Source of the DNA: Phyto melanocephala
Taxonomy: Eukaryota; Arthropoda; Insecta; Diptera; Rhinophoridae
Reading direction: 5' to 3'
Length of the DNA stretch: 64,000 nucleotides
Assembly: GCA_941918925.1 (NCBI GenBank)
Contig: OW799237.1
Coordinates: 109,524,515 to 109,588,514 of the forward strand
Each line of letters begins with the position of its first letter. Positions within the stretch are counted from its first letter, which is position 1. A model generated the notes under the pieces. That model saw nothing but the letters and a program-made list of their open reading frames with translations, ran no database searches and was not told where the DNA came from. Of the stretch, positions 36,701-48,700 are shown piece after piece. Position numbers and translations under genes: made by a program.

Positions 36701-39700
36701 CAAGTAAGAGTGCTATATTCGGCCGTGCCGAATCTTATATACCCTTCACAACGTGCAGTCATGCAATAACAGTAGTTTGTATCACCATTCATCTCATATG
36801 AAATACGTACATACATACAAACATATATAAAAAACATACATATATAAAAACATCCCATTGTAAGATTAAAAATTAACGTATGTATGTTAAAAAAAAATAA
36901 GAAAAAAAAAATTTTAAAAAATTTTAAAAAAAAAATAATTAAAATATAAATAATAAATATAAAACAAAAAACTATAAAAAATAATAATAAAAATATAAAA
37001 AATATATTAAATATGAAATAAAAAAAAATAAAAAAAAAATAAAAAAAAAATATTTAAAAAATAATATTAAAAAAATTTCAAAAAAATAAAAAAAAAATTT
37101 TTTTGGCTTAGCTTTGTGTGCATGTATGTATGTTGTTGTTGTAATGTTGTTTTTGTGAAAAAAATTATCGAGTTGGTCGTGGGTTTTTGCTCATATCTCA
37201 GTTGTTTATTTACCGCTGTTTCTGATTTTCAATACCGATCTACTCCCGAATATTTCTGATATTTGAATACCTCACCCGGGACCAAGCGATTTCGGGGAGC
37301 TTCAAAAAGTTGATTTCAACATACACACGGACAGACTGACAACCTTAATCGGTTCCCCTATTCATAAGCTTTTAGAAAATATATACTTTATGGGGTCGGA
37401 AATGAAAATTGTAGAAATTTCACACGGAATGACAAACCTACATATATATACCCTTTTTCACTGTGTGAAGGGTATAATTAGATATTTTGAGACGATATCG
37501 TTCTTCTTTGCAATCTTGATACTTAATGGCTTTAATTGATACCAAAAACCGTCGTTATTTCAATTTATTTTTAAACCAATATAAAAATTTGCATTTCCTA
37601 CATTTATAGGCTCAAAGTCCTTTTGTTAATTCTTTTCAAATTTACATGAACATTTTTTGGTGATTTTTAAATTTGGGACAATTTATTTAAAAAGTTTATT
37701 TTAACTTACATTACGAATGAAAGACCGACATTTGCGTTCAAAAAAAATATTTTGGCAAATGCTTGTTGCGTTCTGCTTGTATCTAGCACCTTTATTTTTG
37801 GAAACATCTAAAAACGTTTAACTTGGTGCCATTTTTAACATTTCTATTCTAATAACAACTTTAGACTTAATGCTGTTTACAGTTCAATAGTTTAAAAAAC
37901 GTTTTTAAAAAAAATGTTTTGTTTAACTCGCATCATGCATAATATCCAAACGTACTTTCATGTATAAGTTATTTGCTGTGTGTAAGCAAGGATGGAAAAT
38001 TGAATGTCCTTAATATTAAATTAAAATATTTCTTACCGCTATTGCGCAAAATATATTAATCTTAAAATATAACAAAAACAAAACAAAGAATTAAATAACT
38101 TAATTAAAGCCTTTTTAAACCACCAATAAATATAACAATAATAATTAAAACGAAATACTTCACATTTATGTATGTGTGTTGTAATAAAAAAAAAAAACAT
38201 GACTGCTTCAATTAAGATAAAAATGTTTACATTATCTACATTATTACAGAGTGATAACTAATACATGGTGCAACAAACAAAACAGTAGAAAGTCTCTAGT
38301 TTATCAGCTTAATATTCCAAATATTCCAAAAATAAATATGCAATCAAGACATATTCATTCATCAGGTAGTCTTGCTTGGTCAGCTGATTATTTTGTTCTT
38401 CACTTATTTTGAACTACAGCTGTCAAACTCCACAGTCAAATAACATTTTCCTTCTTTTTTTATTTATTCCAAACGTCAGACTTCATAAAAAAACAAGTTA
38501 GAGTTCTATGTTCTTTTGTGCCGAATCTAATAACACCCTTCACCATCATGTTTATACATGTAGTGATCACGTCATAGCTTAGCCCAGATTTTATTTCCAA
38601 TGCCATCTTTATATTTGAATTTTAACAAAGTAAGCTGTATTCCACTAGTCCAGCTTTTTTTATTTGATACCCATGTTAATGGGGTTGAGAAAAAGAATTT
38701 ATCCGCTATTTTGTTTAGGGCTTTGTCGTGGACTTCAAATTTTTCATAGTTTATTGTATTCTACTGAAATGAACGGGCTTGAGTTCATTTAAAACCAATA
38801 TTGTGGTGGTTGAGAGAAGCAAAGTCGTAATGATTATATTTGACCCATATATCCGCCATACAATTGTGGACGCGCGCTCGGATTTTAATATTTTCACAGT
38901 TTATTTTATGCTACCTTTCATTTGATACCAATATTAAGGGGGTTGAAGTGGGTACATTTTTAAGTGCAAGATTTGACCCATATATTTATTGTACCCCATT
39001 TTGCATTGGCACCCATCATGGATTTTAACATTTTTTAAATTCTGCTAGTCATGTCCTTTTGCTACCCATATCACTTCTCATCATGTTCCAAAAGCTGAAA
39101 AAAATCAATTTTGGTTTGTATATTATAGGACCAGCTGTATTTTTGTGCTTATATCTCAGTTAGTTTCCAACCGATTTGTCAGTTTTTTTTTTAATAATTT
39201 TCGAAACTATAACTTGTATTTTGGTGTCTTTAGAGTGTTCAAAAATTTATTAGGAGCTTAAGTAATTGAATATATTTAAAAAAAATATAAAAATGCCCTA
39301 GAGGCATATTATTTCTACAAATAGCACCAAACGTATCTATAAATTATCCTAGGGCCAAAAATTGTTTATTATGAAGGTAAAACAAAAATGAAGTTAGTAA
39401 AGATACTCATCCGAAATTTAAGACCCGAAATTTAACAAGACCTACTATACATACTTGTACATTCCATTGCTCATTTAAGAAAACTCGTACGAATGAGAGA
39501 AAACTTTCTTAATGATGAACATGTATGAAAGAATTTGGCTTTACGCCCAAGCAGCTCACGTAAATATATCTCTTTACTGGAGACACGTAATTTATCCAAT
39601 GGTAATGACCCAACTACAGAACCAGATGTTTGCGTTAAGCTATAGTGCGATTGTGCTGGATTTTATTATTATTTGAGTATTCACAAAAAATATTTTAGGA

Positions 39701-42700
39701 TTATTGACAAATTTCTGTGCAACATCTGTCAAAAAGGCCTTTAATAAACCAAAAATATTTTTAATGACTACAACCGTACATTTACATTTTCACTGCATAT
39801 TTAGTCCTTTGTTCTGCTGTTTATTTATGGTTTTATTTTTGTTTTTAAAATTTTAAAATAAAAAGCTTAAACAATGTGTTGATCTTTTACTTATCTTTAA
39901 TAGCCCAACAGTATGCCAGCGCTTTTCATACTCTAGCAGCAGCCATAAATTTGCGCAAGGATAATGCAGAATGTTACATGCTTCTGGGCAGTAAGTAGCC
40001 ACATACATACATATATCTGTACTTAAACAATGCTTAAACTCACCATAAATATAGACAATAAGTTAACACACACATACATAGTACATACAATGAATACATA
40101 AAAAAATATTTATGTTAAACAATGAGATTTCGTAACACTTTCATAAAAATAAATATACTTTTAAATTAAGCTCAAAGGTCAAACAATAATGAGCCCCAAT
40201 TGTATATACATAAATACCAACATACAGTTGCGAGCATTTAAATAGCAGTGCTACTACATTATCAAATATTTTTATGGTTATATAACGAGTTTTTTTATAA
40301 AAGAAAAAATAAAGCATGTAGAAATTTAATTCGCGTCCATAAAAACAAAAAACATTAGTCATACTTATACATATAAAAATAGCAGTGGCAGCAGGTATTA
40401 AGCTTTTTATCCCAAAATACACAGAAAAACCGATTCGTACTGTGAAGATTTCAAATTTAATTTCTAGTACTTTGTCGCAAGTCCTTTATTTTTTATATCA
40501 GTAATACAAAAACGTGGCATTGAGTTTATTATATGTTGTCTTTATCTCCCCCCAAAACTGTTTAATTGGATTGAGGTCGGGGACTGTACTGGCCACACCA
40601 TATCAATGTTATTGACACGAAATCATTTCTTAGGCTTTCGACTTATATGCTTTGATTTGTTGTCCTGCTGGAAAACTCAATTCAGCAGCATTTCTTCACT
40701 GCTGTGAGTTGATACATAATTTCATTAACTTTTTGTGTGGGATCTACACCATAAAACGAAAAAACAACAAACATCGCAGTACACTGTGATTCACAAGCTG
40801 CAGATGGTGCACGCCAAACATATTGCCAGAGGGCGCAAAATACAGCATTCGAACGCAATCGAAATTTAAAATTTTTATTACAATCTGTATACCAAAAGCA
40901 CAGCGATCGTGATCGAATGCCGTAATTTTTCCCCAGAACTTTAATATAGAACAATTTTACGCTCACACAAAATATTCTGCCATTTGCTTGCAGGCCATTC
41001 GACGTATTTTCTGATCAAATCCAAATAGTTGTCTCAATGATTTTTTCCAGCTGTAGGTTTTTTCTTGGATTTCACACACGCAAGTTTGTATCTAAAAGTA
41101 GTCATCTATCTTACTGCCTTTTCAGTTACACGCAAAGGCAAACCATGGTTACGACATGATCACGATGGTCATATTATGTTCGATATAACAATATTTGGTT
41201 GTCGAAATCAAGTAATAGTTATTTTTGTTTAATTTCATCATATATTTTGTCACGATAACTAAGCATTTGTTTGAATTGTATCATTTAATGTTTATTTTTC
41301 CTAAAAATTTCAAAATGGTTGTCGTTTAAAAATCGTATGATTTAAAAAAAATAATTTGACAAAATAACATTATATTCAAAAGTATTAAATATTAAAAATA
41401 ATCATTAAATAAAAGGTGAAACAATAGTATAATAAAGAAGCAATCAAGCTATGATTTTCTTTAATAATTATTTGATTTCAACCGTTTTTCTTCTTGCTCA
41501 ATAAATTTTTATTATTTAAATAGTTTGAGATGTCAAAAAAATACACAAAAATTGTGAAAAAATTGGAGAAACTTGAAAATAAACAAGAAAATTTTTTAAA
41601 AATTTTGCTATAAAAATTTCAATTAAAAAGGTAAGTAAATCATTATATGCAACAAACAGCTCAAAACAATAATTTGCCGTCAAAAAGCAAAGATCAGCTG
41701 TAGTCATATATATTGTTATTGCATTATGCTTTAATTTAACATAATAATGCTAACTGTCAATCATTGTATGTTTTAACCACAATCATACAATTCAATCATA
41801 GTATGTTGCTCTTCGATTTTGGTCACCACAACCATATTTTTTCTTTGCGTGTACTTTTAAATCTAGTTCAGTTTTTAATTGCTTGAATTATTTGAATGAA
41901 TTACATTTGGCAATCCTCACAATTTTCGATCGTCCTGAAATAAAATTTTTGTTGCCGCCTCGAGTTTCTAGTTTCGTTTTATATTTTATTACATTTTATA
42001 TCATGTTTTCAGAGCATGAGAAAAGAAGAAGTCTTTGAATATATAAATATGATTTTCCCTCTTTTCTGAATTTTGAAATTTTTTTATTGCTTAATTGTGC
42101 GATAAAAAAATAACAACAAAAAATATATTTAACAATTACTATACAGTAAAGTAATAGCCCTACAGATAATATTGGACTACGTGGTCCATTTTAGCTAAAT
42201 GGACTACTTACAACATGGTCCTATGTTATACAGTCATGGACCATATCATTTTTAAATAAGAGATTGTAGTTAAACGACAAGTGTTCGTGCTTTAACGATT
42301 ACATATATTGTTGTCAAAGCCTGTATAATGATCGTGTAGGTACTCCATCGAGTAGTGACAAAGAGTAGTTTTGAGACTACTCCGATGGGTTATATGGTCC
42401 AGCCCTAGGACATCGTAAAGTTAAATCGACCATGTTTTCTCCATACATTTGGGTGATCTTTGGATTACTCCTAGTTCATTACAGAGTATACTTTACATGC
42501 GTGTATGGACTAATCGCGTTATCTGCAGGGAATCTGTAACGCACTAATACTTTACTCTTAACAAATCGTGCTAATATAATGAAGTTTATATTCAAAAAAG
42601 AATAAAATGTTAATCTGCCTTAAAATCTATTTTTACAAAATTTTGTATGAAAATTTTTAAATAAAAAGCATTTCAAATTCATTTAAAATTTTGTGAATTT

Positions 42701-45700
42701 GAATGTGGGTAATATAGATCTTAGGATGTTTAGATATTTAGATCTTTGTTACTCATCTCGTACAAATGACTGAACGAAATCAAATGAAATTTGGTACACA
42801 GATAGATAACAACCTGGGTTAACACATAGGATATATTTTAAAGTCTTTAAAAGTCTACATGTACATGTACATCATGTTTTGATGTTTTTACTCAATCACG
42901 AAAAAAAGGCTAAACGGAATTAAATGAAATTTATCGGACAAAAAGATAACAACCCGAATAGGCTACCTTTTGACGCGACAATTAGGCAAACAAAGTCGTC
43001 CAGAATTGCTTTTTCAATGTAAATAAAAACTATGCATTCTGAATATAAATAACCGTTATTTTCAGATTTATCATAATTTTTCCCAAAATAATTTTTCTGA
43101 TAAAAAAAATATAATTTTACAAAAATATTTAAGATTGTTTTGCATTGTTTAAAACATTATATTAGTGGTACTGCTATTTTAAAGTTCGCAATTGTATGTA
43201 TTTATACATGTATTTGTATACCCTTCACCAAAAAAAAACGGTAATGGGCTTATTTTGTTCTTTTTCATTTTGTTTGTAGCACATTGAAATATCCGTTTAA
43301 GACAAAATTAATATACTAGTTAGGAATAGTCTTCAAAATTTTGATTTATTTTTAAACACAAGTCAGGGTTTATTTATTCGCAGACAATTACATTTCAGAA
43401 TGACATTTTTTAATTTAATTAAATATGTATGAAGTTTGACATTTAAAAAAGCAAAAAAAAACTAGTGAAAAAAAATAAAGAAAAACTAATCAGCTGACGA
43501 TTCAAGATTATCTGACGAATGAATATGTCTTGAACTAAACTACTGTAGTTGCTTTAAGGTTTTCTAAAAAGTTAAAGATATTTTATTTAATAAATTTACA
43601 AATTTAACACATTCAGTAGAATATTGTTAAATCCATCGTGGGAATCAATAATATTTACTGTAACAAGATTTCCAGGTACTGTATATTGTAAGACACTCGC
43701 AAACACACATATACATACATTTATTTAAATCTTTCCTTGCAATTAGCTTATTAACAATTTTCCTTCTCCTTATTCTTTATTCTCTTACTTAACACACACT
43801 TATAGTTTGTTTACGCAAGCTGGAAGATTTTGATAATGCATTTACAGCATTTGAACGAGCAAGTGCCATCTCTGCTGCTTCTGCAAGTACTACAACGAGT
43901 TCAAATCATAAAATATCAGCGAGGAACGCTAATGGCTCATCAAACCCTCTGATTCATTTAAACTTTGCACTATTTTGCTATGAAACTGGTCGATTGGCAC
44001 AGGCTACGGAACAATATAATCGTTTTGTTGGATGTGCTCAGGATTTTATGCAGTTGCCAACCGAAGTAAGTTTGTCACAATTAAGAAATTTACAATGGAT
44101 TTATTCAGTCGGCCAATGGCATTGACAATGACCGTGAAAACAAAAACTTTCATTAAGAATAAACACAAAAGGGAAGTGTATCTGCACACAGAAAACAGTT
44201 TCGTTGTGGCAACCGAATTTGTTGCCAATCGAATTCATTCGGTTCCACGTACTATCTCACAATTCGTTTACAATAACTGAAAATTTTGATTCTTTGCATG
44301 ATAGATTTGATTACAAAGTTCGAATTTTAGTTGTGTTTTTATTAGATTTTATTAGTTAGTATTATAGATATTAAAAAAAAAAACTGTATATGTTTTAAAA
44401 TATATGATTGATGCAACTGAAAAAAAATTTTGAATTAGTGCTAGTAAAAGAAAATTCGATCATAATTATCAATTCTTCATTCATTTCAGGAAAATAAGAA
44501 ATTAAACATATTTTTTTTAGTTATTTTATTTTTTCATATTTTTATAATATAATTATATAAAGACATACATAAATACAAATAAACAAATATCAACAATTAT
44601 ATACATACTTACATACTTATGTACATACTATGTACATATATATATATATTTAATATTAAAATAAAACTAGGAAATATCAAATATTATAAAGACAAACTGT
44701 TGATATTCTTCTTAGTCGTGCTGTATTCAAATCATTTTGCAACCCCGTTACAGCACCATTCATAACGTTAGTAGTATGTATCTTGAAATTTTCTGCATTC
44801 GAAAATTCATTTCGCGTACTGAAATGCATAAAAATATAAATAAATATACAATATAAATAAATAATCGATATATTACCTTTAAAAGAGTCACTTGTAGATT
44901 TGTTTTCGTACCACAATATAATAGTTAGTTTCTTTTTAAATTTATTTATTTATTTTAAAATTTATTTATTTTTAAATTTTTTTTTCTCAACAAATATATT
45001 GATTTTGTGTTTTAATTAATGTAAATTTTTTACAATTGACAGAAAAATCAAATGCTCTTGAAAAATAGTATTTGTTTGTAACAAATAATTTCTACATACA
45101 ACTGTTTTTCGTTTGTAAACACCAAATATAGCTAAACTTTTTTAATATCTTTACTGTAATTGAATTGTAATAATACAGGTAATCAATAATTACTTGCAAT
45201 TACTAAAAAGCATTTTTATTTAAAATAAAACATTGACATATAGGAATTTTTGTTACATATATCAATATTTAGTAGTGAACCCTAATAAAGATTATTAAAT
45301 TCGGTTGTGATAAAAGCGAATTGAATACAAATCTTTTTAATAAGGCTATTTGGTTGGAAGAACTAATTTAATAGTTCTAAGCAATAAATTTCTAACACTG
45401 TTGTCTTTTTTCGTTTATAAATATATAATATCGGTTCCTTTTACAAAATTTTAATATTTGCAACACTATTTTTATTGTTTTTACCGTTTTCCTACCAATC
45501 TTTTTCCTTAGTGTGTGTATTTACATTTATGAACAACTACAATTGTTAAACAAAGTGAAGAAAATAAAGAAGGAAATTAACAAAACTAAATGCATGTGTT
45601 TCTATACCCTTTACCTTTGGTGTCAACGATATATAAAGCTGTGCTATCCCGTTTAAAACTTTTAGAATATTCATTTCCAACCCCATAAAGAATATATTTT

Positions 45701-48700
45701 CTAAAAGCCTATGACTAGGAGAGAAATGTCCGTAGGTCCGTGTGTTGGTTGAAATTAGCTTTTAGAAGCCCCCACATGTTGGACATGTGGTAACAATCTT
45801 GTTCAAATATTCGAGAATGAAAAATTTAAAAACGAAAATCGATTGTATTCAGCTTTTGAAAAACATAAAGGAGCGAAAGGGTTTAAAAAAAGACTGTCTT
45901 GCAAAGTATAACACACCACAACGAAATTTTAAATCCAAGATGGCCACCACAAATTCGCAGAAAATTTTTTTCTCAACCTCATCAAATAAGGGGGCTTGAA
46001 TAGTAGAATAACCAACTATTAAAAAATTTAAAAGGCGCCAAACATAATAAAGCAAAATGGCGTATGTATAACATTGAAACAAAAATCTAGGCTATACTAC
46101 AATGTGGTCACTATACCTACATATGAGCATGATTGTGTAGGGTATTATCAGATTCGGCACGGCCGAATATAGCACTCTTAGCTGCTGTAGATGCAACGAC
46201 TTTATCCATTTTTTTGGAAATTTTTTTTTTGAATTTCATAAAACAAGAAAATATATCAAATTTAAATTAAAAGAAAAAATATAAAAAAATGAATTCATAA
46301 AAAGGGGATTTATATTTGGTATATTGACAAAAAGTCCTATGTGTCTTGTGTATTGTCCTAATTATCAAAAAAATTCTTAAATGAATAAAAAATTTATATT
46401 TTTTGAATTGGTAAATTTTAAAAAAAGTTATTTTTTAATTTCAAAATAAATTGACATTATAATAGTTCAAGGCTTAGGACACCTTTTGAATTCACCAATT
46501 ATTTATAAGAAAATGTACATATATCTACGAAAATATAGTAGAAAAAAACGTAATGAAAATTTTAGACAACTTTTACATTGCATATTCAATAAATATCATT
46601 ATGTAATTCACGAGGTGTCCTTGGAGTAGTATTGTCATAAAAATTTTATAACTTTTTAAATATAAAACAAGTAAGAGCGCAATAACAGTAGTTTGTATCA
46701 CCTTTCAACCCATATGAAATACGTACATACATATAAAAAACATACATATATAAAAACAACCCATTTTAAAATTATAACTTTACGTATGTATGTTAAAAGA
46801 AAAAAAAAATAAAAAAAAAAAATTTAAAAAAAAAAAATTAAAAAAAAAAAAATTTTTAAAAAAATAATTAAAATATATATAATAAATATAAAACAAACAA
46901 AAAATTTAAAAAAAAAATTAAAAAAAAAATTAAACAAAAAAATAATAAAAATATAAATAATATATTAAATAAAAAATAAAAAAAAATTAAAAAAAAAATA
47001 AAAAAATTTAAAAAAAAATATAAAAAATAATAAAAAAATTTTTTTTTTTGGCTCAGCTGGGATTCGATGCCACGTTTACTCTAACCAGTATACACGTTTG
47101 TATGTATGTAAGTATGTATGTTGTTGTTGTAATGTTGTTTTTGTGAAAAAAAATCGAGGTGGTCGTGGGTTTTTGCTTATATCTCAGTTGTTTATGTACC
47201 GATGTTTCTGATTTTCAATACCGATCTACTCCCGATTATTTCTGATATTTTAATACCTCACCCGGGTTCAAGCGAAATCGGGGGGCTTCAAAAAGTTGAT
47301 TTCAACATACACACGGTCAGACGGACAGACTGACAGAGCCTAATCGACTCCCCTATTCATAAGCTTTCAGAAAATATATACTTTATGGGGTCGGAAATGA
47401 AAATTGTAGAAATTTCACACGGAATGACAAACCTATATATACCCTTTTTATACTTTATGGGGTCGGAAATGAAAATTGTAGAAATTTCACACGGAATGAC
47501 AAACCTATATATACCCTTTTTATACCCTTCACACAGTGAAAAAGGGTATATATAGGTTTGTCATTCCGTGTGAAATTTCTACAATTTTCATTTCCGACCC
47601 CATAAAGTATATATTTTCTGAAAGCTTATGAATAGGGAAGTCGATTAAGCCCTGTCCGTCTGTCCGTCTGTCCGTGTGTATGTTGAAATCAACTTTTTGA
47701 AGCCCCCCGACATAGGTTGGACCCGGGTAAGGTATTAAAATATCAGAAATATTCGGGAGTAGATCGGTATTGAAAATCAGAAACATCGGTACATAAACAA
47801 CTGAGATATGAGCAAAAACCCACGACCACCTCGATTTTCTTTTCACAAAAACAACATTACAACAACAACATACATACAAACGTGTATACTGGTTAGGGAA
47901 AACGTGGCATCGAATCCCAGCTGAGCCAAAAAAAATTTTTTTTAAATTTTTTTAAAATTTTTTTTTTAATTTTTTTTTTATTTTTTTTTTTTATTTTTTA
48001 TTTAATATATTATATATATTTTTATTATTATTTTTTTTTAATTGTTTTTTTTTAATTTTTTTTTATTTTTTTTTTGTTTTATATATATTATATATGTATA
48101 TAATAATTTTTTTTTTAATTTTTTTTTTAATTTTTTTTTTTTAATTTTTTTTTTTAATTTTTTTTTTATTTTTTATTTTTTTTTGTTTTTTTTAACATAC
48201 ATACGTGAATTTACTGTTATTGCATGACTACACGTTGTGAAGGGTATATAAGATTCGGCACGGCCGAATATAGCGCTTTTACTTGTTCACTGTGTGAAGG
48301 GTATAAAAATTATGATATTACGGCTATACAACACTTAAGACTTCTTGTTAATTAACAAAATTTTTCATTCTAGGAAAACTTAAATTCACTTATTTTAAAT
48401 GTTTTAACAATTTAATACAGTTTAATAAACACAGTCATTTAAATCACCAGTAAAATTAAATAAATAGCATGTTGAACACATATGTAAATATGTACATGTG
48501 TATGTACATTTGTGTCGTGTAAGTTTAAAAAGCCATGTAAAATAACCAAGAGGCATAAAATAAATATGGTTTTTTGTCTTGTGGTTTATTTAAAAAATAT
48601 TATACTATGCGGTATTGTAAACAAAAATGCATTACGATACATTGAATTATGATTTTTTTTTTTTCGAACCTATTGTTGGTTTTTTCGCCATGACCATTAA

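Larger units (their letters stand above)
40223..43196 (-). mobile_element. Tc1-like transposon with two nested insertions
   Basis: Ends CAGTTGCGAGCATTTAAATA (40225) and, in reverse complement, CAATTGCGAACTTTAAAATA (ending 43194) are inverted repeats followed by GCAGT, each flanked by TA (40223-40224, 43195-43196). A minus-strand transposase relic fills the left part. Nested elements at 41127-41854 and 42158-42530 account for about 1.1 kb, leaving about 1.87 kb, a usual Tc1 size. It lies in BBS4 intron 8. Confidence 0.8.

Noticed and set aside
39537..39660. Segment with 'gcagctcacgtaaatatatc' resembling the SINE tail
   Set aside because: The likeness to the 'gtgagctgcac' part of the SINE at 9758 is only about ten bases and no A or B box was found nearby.
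44032..44280. 82-aa open frame overlapping the end of BBS4 exon 9, and its minus-strand shadow
   Set aside because: It starts in a different frame inside the BBS4 exon and runs into the intron. The BBS4 frame there is clear up to the GT at 44066.
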